Translations under genes and position numbers: made by a program | The notes under the pieces: generated by a model | What the model saw: only the letters and a program-made list of their open reading frames with translations | What the model was told of the DNA's origin: nothing | The model's database searches: none | Source of the DNA: Bacteriovoracaceae bacterium UBA3083 | GTDB lineage: Bacteria; Bdellovibrionota; Bacteriovoracia; Bacteriovoracales; Bacteriovoracaceae | Length of the DNA stretch: 54,713 bases | Assembly (NCBI GenBank): GCA_002366565.1 | Contig: DFBJ01000005.1 | Location: forward strand, 1-54,713 | Reading direction: 5' to 3' | Shown here: piece after piece, positions 40,882-49,137 of the stretch | Numbering within the stretch: the first letter of the stretch is position 1 | How the letters are laid out: each line of letters opens with the position of its first letter

Positions 40882-42864
40882 ATGAAAAAGATTATTTTTA
40901 CTATTATATTGTTTGCGTTTAGCTCTTGCACTGGAATATCCCTTCTTTCTGGAGGGGATCCAAGTGACTTATATTCAGAGAAATTTTTAACATTTATTAC
41001 TTCAGTAAAAGATGACTATAAAAAAGGGCAGTCTGAACTGGCCTTAAAGAAGCTAAAGTCTTATCAAACAGAAACACTTCTACCTACAGAGAAGGCCCTA
41101 AGAAGAAACTTAATTGGGGTGATAAATTTTGGTGGAAAAGATTATGAACAAGCAATTTATAATTTTGAAATGGCGTTATCATCGTCAAGACTTGATAAAA
41201 ATCTAACCGCACAAATTCATTTAAACTTAGCAAGCTCATATTATAAAATGGGTTATTTAGACAGAGCATTTTCAACACTTTCTATTGCAGAGTTTAGAAA
41301 CTTAGAGCCTGCGGAGAGTAAGAAATTTCATAAACTTAATTTTAATATTGCAAATGAGCTTGAAAATCCTTCTAGCGCTATGAGATCCCTCATTTGGTAC
41401 CTTTCATCTATAGATTCTTTAAGTGCTTTAAAGTCTGAAGTAATGTACGAAAAGTTAATGGGGTCATTTTTTCAGTTAGAAGAAAAGCAGAAGAGAAGAC
41501 TGCTGCAAGAGTTCGAGGATGAGCCAATATTAGTTGTAGGTTATCTCGGTTACCTGGAAGCTGAGAAGCTGTATTATAAAGGTAAAAAAGAAGATGCTAA
41601 AGATCTCCTAGAGTGGGTTGAAGATCGTTATAGTAGTTTTCAGGAAGTATCGCTTTTAGTCGCTAATTTTAAATTTAGATTAGAGAACTTCACAAAGATG
41701 AATCCACATTCTATTGGAGTAATACTTCCTAGAACAGGCGATAAGGTAGAGTTTGGTAAGAGAGCTCTTATTGGAATAGATAATGGAATTAGAGAGCTAA
41801 ATAATAAACTTAAAGGTAAGCCTCCTTTTGAAATATTTGTGAAAGATAGTGAAGGAAGTGGTGTTGTTGGTGCCTATAGAGTTAAGGAACTTGTTGAAAA
41901 GAATTATGTTTCAGTTATTATTGGTGGCCTGTTCTCTTCTGAAGCAACGAAAGAGTATCTAGAGGCTAGAAAGCATGGTGTATTCTTTATTTCACTTTCT
42001 CAAATATATTTACCTAAAGAAGAAAAGAACCACCTTTTATTAGAGATACCGGGATCTGTAGAGTCTCTGATTGATAATCTTTTCTCTGAAGATATGTTGG
42101 CCCATTTTGGAAAGAACGCAGCAGCTATTTACCCTGACTCTGAAAGAGGTAGAGCATATATAGACGAATTTTGGAGAAAAGCTAAAATTCACGACGTTAA
42201 AGTTACTAATGTTAAAACATATGATAAGAGTAAGACCGATCATAGAGATACAATTCAAAAACTTCTTGGACTAAAGTATAAGAGAGAGAGAGAAGAAGAA
42301 CTTTCTATTATGGAGGATATCCACTCTTTAGAGAAAAATTATTCTACAAGAAGAATACAAAATCTTAAGCCTATTATCGATTTTGATTGGGTCTTTATCC
42401 CTGCATTCCCTAATGAAGCCTTACAAATTATTCCTTCTTTTACATACTTTGATGCCTTCAATTTAAATATTATTGGTGGACCAAGTTGGAGGTCTCAGGC
42501 TTTAAGTAGAGAGAGTTATAAGTTAGGCTCATTATACTTTGTAGGTGATGACTTCAGTATTAAAGATAACACTTTTGTTAATAACTTCATTGATCGTTAC
42601 AAAATGAAGCCAAGATTAATTGAGATGAGAGCGTATGATGCGTTTAAAGTAATAAGTAGTGTTCTTTCTGATAATTCTCCAGAGACAAGAGATGAATTGG
42701 AAATGTTAATACGAAATAAAGAAAACCTAACTGGTATTACTGGAACATGGTTTTTAAATGATGGAGTTTGGCTTAAGAAAATGGTTCCTTTGAAATTAAG
42801 AAGAGGAAAAATAGAGCAAGTAACTTTAGAAGCAAAAAGTGAAGAAACTAAGTCTACTTTGTAG
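40882..42864 (+). CDS. Lipoprotein with helical repeats and LpoA-like binding domain
   Basis: This 660-residue protein has a lipobox (FAFSSC, acylated Cys16). A TPR-like helical region (QIHLNLASSYYKMGYLDRAFSTL) is followed from about residue 270 by a periplasmic-binding-protein-like fold (NPHSIGVILPRTGDKVEFGKRALIGID, SVIIGGLFSSEATKEYL). This layout resembles LpoA, the outer-membrane activator of a peptidoglycan synthase, or a branched-chain amino acid receptor. It lies beside no synthase gene. Its 3' end overlaps the convergent glycosyltransferase gene by eleven bases. Confidence 0.7.
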   Translation: MKKIIFTIILFAFSSCTGISLLSGGDPSDLYSEKFLTFITSVKDDYKKGQSELALKKLKSYQTETLLPTEKALRRNLIGVINFGGKDYEQAIYNFEMALSSSRLDKNLTAQIHLNLASSYYKMGYLDRAFSTLSIAEFRNLEPAESKKFHKLNFNIANELENPSSAMRSLIWYLSSIDSLSALKSEVMYEKLMGSFFQLEEKQKRRLLQEFEDEPILVVGYLGYLEAEKLYYKGKKEDAKDLLEWVEDRYSSFQEVSLLVANFKFRLENFTKMNPHSIGVILPRTGDKVEFGKRALIGIDNGIRELNNKLKGKPPFEIFVKDSEGSGVVGAYRVKELVEKNYVSVIIGGLFSSEATKEYLEARKHGVFFISLSQIYLPKEEKNHLLLEIPGSVESLIDNLFSEDMLAHFGKNAAAIYPDSERGRAYIDEFWRKAKIHDVKVTNVKTYDKSKTDHRDTIQKLLGLKYKREREEELSIMEDIHSLEKNYSTRRIQNLKPIIDFDWVFIPAFPNEALQIIPSFTYFDAFNLNIIGGPSWRSQALSRESYKLGSLYFVGDDFSIKDNTFVNNFIDRYKMKPRLIEMRAYDAFKVISSVLSDNSPETRDELEMLIRNKENLTGITGTWFLNDGVWLKKMVPLKLRRGKIEQVTLEAKSEETKSTL

Positions 42865-43816
42865 ACCTAGGTGGTGAAATAAATCCCATTCCATAACTTA
42901 AATTCATTAATCCTTGAATTAAAATAACTTGAAGGAAGAGGTTCATTCTCTTTTCCTTCGAGCATATCTTCCAGCTTAAAATAATAAGGGTAATTAAATA
43001 GATTATCAGTGGTATCGATATTACAAAGCTAGGGAAAAAGGTAAGATATATTAAATATAGAAATGTAATACTTGGTACTAAATAAATAGGTTGAAAACAA
43101 TTAGGATAAAGAATGAAAGACTTCATTCTAAAGTTCGCACTTTTCATAACAGATAAAATCATCTGAAATAAATTATCCATCTTCTTATGGTGAACGTATA
43201 ATTTACCATAGAAGTGTGTTGTTTTTCCTTCCTTTATTAATTTGTTTAAAAGAATACTGTCTTCGTTTTTTAAAAATTTAATATCAAAAGAATTCTCTTC
43301 TTTATGAAAGAGAGAGGTCTTCATCCATAAATTACAAAGTAACAAGTTTTGTTCTGTTGCCTCTGAGTTAAAGACTTCTGAAACTATATGTCTTACTCTC
43401 GATTGTGCAGTTGCAAGTGGAGATGTGAGAGCAAGTGATATGGCCTTTTCTAGAGACTCTTCAGATGGATACGAAGTATCTGGACCGCCAAAAATATCTA
43501 GTGACTTAAGCTCTAGATTGCTTTCGGCTATGTTAAAATAATTATCACAAGGAATAACATCTTCACCTAAAAAACAAATCCATGGAGTTTCCACAAGCTT
43601 AATGAGCTGATTGCGAATATCTGAAGGGACCGTATTCTTAGGGAAAGATTTGAAAGTAACTTGGGATATGTTTTGAAGGTACTGTGACGATTTATGATCA
43701 TTACCTTTGATGCCTACAAAGATTGGTGTATTTGGAGATTGATGTCGAATTTCCGAAATACATTTCTGTAATAAATCAGTTCTCTCGTAAGTTACAATTA
43801 TAATAGAATATTTCAT
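42854..43816 (-). CDS. GT2-type glycosyltransferase with C-terminal membrane segments
   Basis: This 320-residue protein begins IIIVTYERTDLLQKCISEI, the usual GT-A nucleotide-sugar strand, and has a late acidic stretch (KNEDSILLNKLI) comparable to the catalytic ED region. Two or three hydrophobic segments fill about 245-305 (FLYLIYLTFFPSFV, LIIYLITLIILSW). It probably makes an envelope polysaccharide or lipid-linked glycan. It is a single gene with no glycan cluster around it. Confidence 0.7.
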   Translation of the reverse strand: MKYSIIIVTYERTDLLQKCISEIRHQSPNTPIFVGIKGNDHKSSQYLQNISQVTFKSFPKNTVPSDIRNQLIKLVETPWICFLGEDVIPCDNYFNIAESNLELKSLDIFGGPDTSYPSEESLEKAISLALTSPLATAQSRVRHIVSEVFNSEATEQNLLLCNLWMKTSLFHKEENSFDIKFLKNEDSILLNKLIKEGKTTHFYGKLYVHHKKMDNLFQMILSVMKSANFRMKSFILYPNCFQPIYLVPSITFLYLIYLTFFPSFVISIPLIIYLITLIILSWKICSKEKRMNLFLQVILIQGLMNLSYGMGFISPPRSTK

Positions 43817-44048
43817 AATAAACTTTTTGCTAAAATTTGTTTAGTTCTATTATAAGCACATGTTAGTAAAATATCGTAATAAATTAATTATCTGTTAAAT
43901 ACCATTCTTAGAATAAATGGAAAAAGACACTTTGAACTAATTGAATAAAGTTTTAAATTATAGAAATTTTAATACTAGAAAATTGTCTCTTAATGAAAAG
44001 AGTTGAAAGATACTTGATAGGTGAATAATTTTTTAGACTTTCTAAAAG

Positions 44049-44077
44049 AAAAGTAAGGCTTTATAGGCCTTACTTTT
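44049..44077 (-). terminator. Terminator after the 34-residue basic ORF
   Basis: AAAAGTAAGGC (44049-44059) pairs with GCCTTACTTTT (44067-44077). On the minus strand it follows the ORF stop, which lies within the stem, and is followed by CTTTTAG. The arrangement supports a transcription unit ending here. Confidence 0.7.
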
Positions 44078-44174
44078 TACCAGCTTGGATTCTTTTTAAG
44101 ATTCTAGCTTTTTTCTTAGCTTGACCTTTTCTTTGCTTCATTTTTGTAATTGTTCTTTTTCTACCCATTCCCAT
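44070..44174 (-). CDS. Very basic 34-residue protein, possibly ribosome- or nucleic-acid-associated
   Basis: The ORF (44174 to 44070 on minus) starts MGMGRKRTITKMKQRKGQAK and ends RILKRIQAGKK. Fifteen of 34 residues are Lys or Arg and none is acidic. AAAGGA lies seven bases upstream, a candidate promoter (44219-44247) lies further up and a terminator hairpin follows, so this looks like a real gene. It resembles small basic ribosomal proteins in composition only; no family is established. An internal ATG at 44168 is an alternative start. Confidence 0.65.
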   Translation of the reverse strand: MGMGRKRTITKMKQRKGQAKKKARILKRIQAGKK

Positions 44175-44218
44175 GAGATATCCTTTTGCTATGTGTTATA
44201 TCTAATTTTAGTTTCCTC

Positions 44219-44247
44219 ATACTAAGAAAAATGACCCACTCTGACAA
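44219..44247 (-). promoter_or_regulatory. Candidate promoter of the 34-residue ORF
   Basis: On the minus strand TTGTCA (44242-44247, five of six consensus bases) is 17 bases from TAGTAT (44219-44224). The start would be about 38 bases before the ATG. Confidence 0.45.
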
Positions 44248-44404
44248 GCAAAAATTCAAAATCCAGCATATATATTGACTGGATGCAGTAATCGGGCTTT
44301 TATTTGTCTTTATGGGGATTTTAGTCACTTAGGTGTTGTCAATAAAAAGGGCCAAGTGGTACATTTTATTATTGTATTTTTTTTATTTAAAAAGGATTTC
44401 GACT

Positions 44405-45490
44405 ATGGCCGTCAAAGGAAAGACAGCGAAAAAAACTACAGCGTCATCAAAGAAGAAGACCAAAGTTTCAAAAAAGAAAGCATCTACGACAAAATCGAAG
44501 AAAGTTTCTAAGAAAGCATCTTCCTCTAAGAGCTCTGTTCGCGCTAGCTTAAAGAAAAGTAAGAAGGCAAGCACACTAAAAGTAAAATCAACTGCAAGTA
44601 GCGAATTGGCTGCATCTGTAGATCCATATTCTTTAGTACGTTTATCTACAAAACGTCAGGTAAACTCTGTTGAAGAGAAGAAAGCAAAGCTTCGTGCAAG
44701 AAGAATTCACTGGAATAAAGATAAAGAGAAAATAGCTATCGATATGCTAGAAAGATATACTGGGCATGAGATTGGTGATTTTCAACAACAAATTATTCTT
44801 ACAAACTTTCATTATTATATTGAGCGTTTCAATGTTTTATTAGACGACGCCCACTATACAAAAGGTTCAGCCTTTAAAGCTTCATCTTCAAAGAAAGCAC
44901 AAGTAACAATTATTGAGTTTGGTGTTGGTTCAGCAATGGCTGCATTAATTGGAGAGCTAGTTTCTGTTGTAAATCCTAAAGCAGTATTATTTCTAGGATT
45001 AGCAGGTTCAGTTCATACTTCACTTAAAGTAGGAGACTTTGTTCTTCCTATTGCCTCAATTAGAGGTGAGGGTGTATCGGATCATTTCTTACCACCACAA
45101 GTTCCTGCTCTGCCAACATTCAAGGTCCAAAAATTTGTTTCTCAAATCTTAGTTGAGCATGGACATGATTATAGAACAGGTACTATTCACTCTACAGATT
45201 TTAGATTTTGGGAGTTTGATGACAGATTTAAGCAGAACTTAATCGAAGAAAGAGTTCTTGCTGTAGAGATGGAAACTGCTGCACTATTTACAGCTTGCTT
45301 TGTAAGTAAGGTAAATATCGGAGCATTACTTTTAATTTCTGACTGCCCTATGAAAAAAGGTGGAATTAAAACTAAGAGTTCTGCAAAAGAAGTTTTCAAA
45401 AAGTATACAGATATTCACATCGAACTTGGAATTGAGGCTATGGCCGACATTGCTGAAAGAGGTGAGAAAGTAAGACATTATAATTGGTAA
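44405..45490 (+). CDS. amn: AMP-nucleosidase-like enzyme with a histone-H1-like tail
   Basis: This 361-residue protein has two parts. Residues 1-60 hold 22 lysines in Ala/Ser/Thr/Lys repeats (KKTTASSKKKTKVSKKKA), like the tail of histone H1. The rest is a nucleoside-phosphorylase-type fold with FGVGSAMAALIG, LFLGLAGSVHTSLKVGDFVLP, HSTDFRFWEFDD, the purine/ribose-binding VEMETAALF and ISDCPMKKGG. It most resembles AMP nucleosidase, which splits AMP to adenine and ribose 5-phosphate. An in-frame start at 44333 is rejected: AAAGGA precedes ATG 44405, and the extra 24 residues would be an odd hydrophobic lead. What the tail binds is unknown. Confidence 0.82.
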   Translation: MAVKGKTAKKTTASSKKKTKVSKKKASTTKSKKVSKKASSSKSSVRASLKKSKKASTLKVKSTASSELAASVDPYSLVRLSTKRQVNSVEEKKAKLRARRIHWNKDKEKIAIDMLERYTGHEIGDFQQQIILTNFHYYIERFNVLLDDAHYTKGSAFKASSSKKAQVTIIEFGVGSAMAALIGELVSVVNPKAVLFLGLAGSVHTSLKVGDFVLPIASIRGEGVSDHFLPPQVPALPTFKVQKFVSQILVEHGHDYRTGTIHSTDFRFWEFDDRFKQNLIEERVLAVEMETAALFTACFVSKVNIGALLLISDCPMKKGGIKTKSSAKEVFKKYTDIHIELGIEAMADIAERGEKVRHYNW

Positions 45491-45520
45491 TTTAAAAAAT
45501 AAAATAATAAGGAATTCATA

Positions 45521-46558
45521 ATGTTCAAGAAAGTATTAGATTGGTTTTCAAATGACTTAGCAATTGACCTAGGTACTGCAAATTGTCTGGTTTATGCTAA
45601 GGATAGAGGGATCATTGTAAATGAACCTTCAGTAGTTGCAGTTCATCAAGGGATGAAAGGTATTAATAAAGTACTTGCAGTAGGTAAAGAAGCAAAAGAA
45701 ATGCTTGGTCGTACTCCAGGAAGTATTAAGGCCATCAGACCAATGAGGGATGGAGTTATTTCTGACTTTGAAGTTACTCAAGCAATGTTAAAGTACTTTA
45801 TTCAAAAGTCGCTTGTAGGTTCAAAATTAATTAAGCCTAGAATTATTATTTGTATTCCATTTGGGATTACTCAAGTTGAGAAGAGAGCTGTAAAAGAATC
45901 TGCTGAGCAGGCGGGAGCAAGAGAAGTATACTTAATCGAAGAACCAATGGCAGCAGCTATTGGAGCTGGACTTCCTATTACAGAGCCTTCTGGAAATATG
46001 ATTGTAGATATCGGTGGTGGAACTACTGAAGTTGCAGTTATTTCTCTAGGTGGAATTGTATACTCTCAATCTGTAAGAGTTGCAGGTGATAAGTTTGATG
46101 AAGCAATTACTTCTTATATTAAGAAAAAATATTCTCTACTGATTGGTGAGAGAACAGCAGAAGCTATAAAGATGTCTATTGGAAATGCATATCCATTTGA
46201 TGATGAAGTTAAGACTTACGAAGTTAAAGGACGTGATTTAATCGCAGGTGCTCCTAAGATTATTGAAGTTACTTCTGATGAAATTAGAGATGCACTTGCT
46301 GATCCAATCGCAGAGGTAATCGAGTCGATTAAAGTATCATTAGAAAAAACTCCACCTGAGTTAGCTGCTGATATTGTTGATAATGGAATTATTTTAGCTG
46401 GTGGTGGATCATTACTTGCTAACTTAGATGTATTAATTAAAGAAAAAACTGGTTTACCTGTTTCTCTTGCTGAAGATCCACTAACATGTGTTGTTAGAGG
46501 GTGTGGAAAGGCTCTAGAGTCTATTCACTTATTAAGACAGGTTGCTACATTATCTTAA
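45521..46558 (+). CDS. mreB: MreB, actin-like cell-shape protein
   Basis: This 345-residue protein has SNDLAIDLGTANCLVYAKDRG, MRDGVISDFEVTQAMLKYF, IEEPMAAAIGAGLPI, MIVDIGGGTTEVAVISLGG and ILAGGGSLLANLD, the actin-fold nucleotide sites. An N-terminal amphipathic helix (FKKVLDWF) binds the inner membrane. MreB filaments guide lateral wall synthesis. It is not followed by mreC/mreD as usual; a PilZ-like gene comes next. Confidence 0.97.
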   Translation: MFKKVLDWFSNDLAIDLGTANCLVYAKDRGIIVNEPSVVAVHQGMKGINKVLAVGKEAKEMLGRTPGSIKAIRPMRDGVISDFEVTQAMLKYFIQKSLVGSKLIKPRIIICIPFGITQVEKRAVKESAEQAGAREVYLIEEPMAAAIGAGLPITEPSGNMIVDIGGGTTEVAVISLGGIVYSQSVRVAGDKFDEAITSYIKKKYSLLIGERTAEAIKMSIGNAYPFDDEVKTYEVKGRDLIAGAPKIIEVTSDEIRDALADPIAEVIESIKVSLEKTPPELAADIVDNGIILAGGGSLLANLDVLIKEKTGLPVSLAEDPLTCVVRGCGKALESIHLLRQVATLS

Positions 46559-46583
46559 ATCTTTAAATGACGAGGTGGCTTTC

Positions 46584-47429
46584 ATGGTGGAAAGCTCTAA
46601 AGAAAAGTTCACAGGATTGAACGTATCAGAGATCTCTTCAAAGATCTCAAGTTTTGTAAATGGTGAAAAGCCAATTAGAGTCTGGAGTAAGGGCGAAGAG
46701 CCCGTACTTGCTTTTGTAAAAGAATATAAAGAGCAAGTACTCACTCTAGATATTTCAAATTCCCTAATTGATTCACATAAGTTATTAGATAGAGTTTTTG
46801 TAAACTTTTCTTATAATAGTGTTGATTATTTTGCTAAAGGTGATCTGATTTCTGATGAAGATGGAAGAGTTATTATAAAATTAAATAATGATGTCTTTAA
46901 AAGTGAAAAACGTTCAAACGAAAGGTTATTAACATTTCCTCATCATCAAGTTTATGCGTATTTTAAAGTCTATTCAGATGAAAATGCGAGCAATATCATT
47001 TCTCTTAATAAATTTAATGAAGCTCCGTCGAGTGCAATTGATACTTTTGTTTCTGAAAGACTTAAAAGTATCGTTGGGGAGAGTGATGGAATCGCAGAGT
47101 TGATGGGATTTAGAATTTTAGATCTTTCTAGTAATGGTTTGTCTTTTTGTGCAAACAATAGAGAGACTGGTTACTTTGTGGGACTTGAGGAATCAAGTAA
47201 CGTTGAATTTACTCTGATGTTTGACGAAAAGCCTTACTCTCTAAAATGTGCAGATATCGTTTACATTGTTGATTATGTCAATTCAAGAGCATCTAAAGTA
47301 CCAATGAAGAAAATAGGTGTTCACTTTAATGAGAATGAAGAATTAAAAAATCATCTTTTAAAATTTATGGATTCCTCTGGAGCATATAGAGAAGTCGATA
47401 AGAATATAGAATCTTTTTTAGCGGATTAA
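46584..47429 (+). CDS. PilZ-like protein, possible c-di-GMP receptor
   Basis: This 281-residue protein has the two short PilZ patches: RSNER (Arg110 to Arg114, RxxxR) and DLSSNG (Asp180 to Gly185, DxSxxG). The 65 residues between them are longer than the usual 20-35, so there is an insertion or the match is loose. The N-terminal 105 residues resemble the first domain of YcgR-type regulators. GAGG at 46572-46575 selects ATG 46584; an earlier in-frame ATG at 46542 overlaps mreB. The adjacency points to a second-messenger link to cell shape. Confidence 0.6.
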   Translation: MVESSKEKFTGLNVSEISSKISSFVNGEKPIRVWSKGEEPVLAFVKEYKEQVLTLDISNSLIDSHKLLDRVFVNFSYNSVDYFAKGDLISDEDGRVIIKLNNDVFKSEKRSNERLLTFPHHQVYAYFKVYSDENASNIISLNKFNEAPSSAIDTFVSERLKSIVGESDGIAELMGFRILDLSSNGLSFCANNRETGYFVGLEESSNVEFTLMFDEKPYSLKCADIVYIVDYVNSRASKVPMKKIGVHFNENEELKNHLLKFMDSSGAYREVDKNIESFLAD

Positions 47430-47432
47430 ATT

Positions 47433-48224
47433 ATGAAGAAAATATTTCTCTTAGTTAGTCTTATGTTTATAAGTTCTTGTGCTTATTTGAAAAGTGTTGG
47501 GGTATCAAATCCTTTTTCATTTGAGGGGAACCCTGGTGCTGGAAATACAAAGAAAGTTATAAAGAAGTTTCAATTAACTGATAAGGCCGGAAATTTTTTA
47601 ATTAATAGAGAGAAAGGTTTTAATAAAAGTAAAAACCAATTTATTGTTAAGAAAACAGTAAAGGCATCTGGTGATTCCAAAGAGCTTGAAAAGCTTATCG
47701 TAATTTCAAAATTAGGTAATTTAAAAAAGAGTTTAACGATTCTAAGACCAGAGATTTCAGAATATAGTGTTTGGTTTGAGGGAAAGAAATATGTATCTCG
47801 AATGGAAGTTAATGAAGAAACACAGTCGATGGATGTAAAACTATTCTCCCCAGAGAAACAGTGGCAAGGTAAAAGGACATTTCCATTTCCAAAGACGATG
47901 GGGATTTTTTGTTACTTTTCTCAGCTAACTGAATGTGCTAGGGCGACAGGCTTTATTGATAAGGCAATCAAGAAAGATAGTGGATCGATGAAAGTTGTCA
48001 TTATTTGGGAAGGATATCCTTACTTTCAAGAACAGTACTTAAACATACCGAATGAAGTATTTACAGAAGGTGTATTTGAATACGATGGAAGAAACGCTAA
48101 AGGTGAGAGAAGGTTTACTCTCGACGTTGGTGGGCAGTCCATATTTTATTTTCTAGATGATAATAAAGAATTAATGAAAAAGTTTTGGGTATCTCAAGGA
48201 CTTTCAATGGTGGAGATTAATTAA
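47433..48224 (+). CDS. Lipoprotein of unknown function
   Basis: This 263-residue protein begins MKKIFLLVSLMFISSCAYLK with a lipobox, acylated Cys16. The mature part is beta-rich and charged, including FPFPKTMGIFCYFSQLTECARATG and YEGYPY-like loops, and ends VSQGLSMVEIN. I recognise no family. It begins four bases after the PilZ-like stop and its last base overlaps the permease start, so it is operon-linked to both. Confidence 0.55.
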   Translation: MKKIFLLVSLMFISSCAYLKSVGVSNPFSFEGNPGAGNTKKVIKKFQLTDKAGNFLINREKGFNKSKNQFIVKKTVKASGDSKELEKLIVISKLGNLKKSLTILRPEISEYSVWFEGKKYVSRMEVNEETQSMDVKLFSPEKQWQGKRTFPFPKTMGIFCYFSQLTECARATGFIDKAIKKDSGSMKVVIIWEGYPYFQEQYLNIPNEVFTEGVFEYDGRNAKGERRFTLDVGGQSIFYFLDDNKELMKKFWVSQGLSMVEIN

Positions 48225-49135
48225 TGCAAGAATCACTTAAAAAACTTGGATACTCTTTTTTTACAATGTTTATAGCTGTTAGTGCAATATTTATTGTGTT
48301 GAGAGCAACTCCCGGTGATCCCGTAGAGAAAGTGTTAGGTGCAGAAGCAAAACCTGAAGAAATAGTAAAGTATAGGGCCCAGCTTGGTCTAGATCAGCCT
48401 ATCCTTATTCAGTATAAGAACTATCTTGTTGGTGTTGTTACTGGTGACATGGGCGAAAGTCTTTTTAAGAAGCAAGAAGTAAAAACTCTAATTAGTAAAC
48501 ATATGGGACCCACTGTAGTCTTGGCCTTTATATCTGTTGGGTGTGCAATGTTTTTAGGTACATTCTTAGGCATTATTGCTGGATTTAAAAGAGCAGGTGT
48601 ATTTGATAATGTGTCTCGAATTATCTCTTTAATATTTCTTTCTTTTCCAATATTTTCACTCGCGCCAATATTAGTTTATATATTTTCTGTAAAATTAGGA
48701 ATACTTCCTGTCTCTGAATGGAGTGGTGTTAAGCATAGTATTCTTCCTCTCATTACATTGATTATTCCGTTAAGTGCAGTACTGATGAGAGTATCTAGAA
48801 ATAAACTTTTAGAAGAAGCGGGTGAGCCGTGGGTTCAAGTTCTTAAGTCAAAAGGTTTAAGTGAAATGCAAGTCTTAAAAAGACTTACTAAAGTATGTTT
48901 GCCAACGATATTGAATGTTGTTGCTATCCAGTTATCAGTCGTACTTGCTGGAACAATGATTACTGAAACAATATTTGATATACCAGGAATGGGAATGCTC
49001 CTCTTTGAAGGGATTCAAAATAGAGATTATCCAGTTGTTCAAGGTGTGATTATATATTCAACAATTATCTATATGGGTGTTTATTTTATTGTAGATTTTT
49101 GCAACTCTAAAATAGACCCAAGGATTCAGGCCTAA
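48224..49135 (+). CDS. DppB/OppB-type ABC transporter permease
   Basis: This 303-residue inner-membrane protein has about six hydrophobic segments, the N-terminal LRATPGDPVEKVLGAEA, the linking RAQLGLDQPILIQYKNYL and the ABC-coupling EAA-like loop (EEAGEPWVQVLKSKGLSEMQVLKR). It would form half a peptide or similar solute channel. ATG overlaps the lipoprotein stop by one base. No ATPase or binding protein is in the window. Confidence 0.85.
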   Translation: MQESLKKLGYSFFTMFIAVSAIFIVLRATPGDPVEKVLGAEAKPEEIVKYRAQLGLDQPILIQYKNYLVGVVTGDMGESLFKKQEVKTLISKHMGPTVVLAFISVGCAMFLGTFLGIIAGFKRAGVFDNVSRIISLIFLSFPIFSLAPILVYIFSVKLGILPVSEWSGVKHSILPLITLIIPLSAVLMRVSRNKLLEEAGEPWVQVLKSKGLSEMQVLKRLTKVCLPTILNVVAIQLSVVLAGTMITETIFDIPGMGMLLFEGIQNRDYPVVQGVIIYSTIIYMGVYFIVDFCNSKIDPRIQA

Positions 49136-49137
49136 CT

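Noticed and set aside
44275..44511. Open frame starting MTGCSNRAFICLYG across the promoter region
   Set aside because: It overlaps the AMP-nucleosidase start in another frame and has no ribosome site; it is best explained as a shadow.
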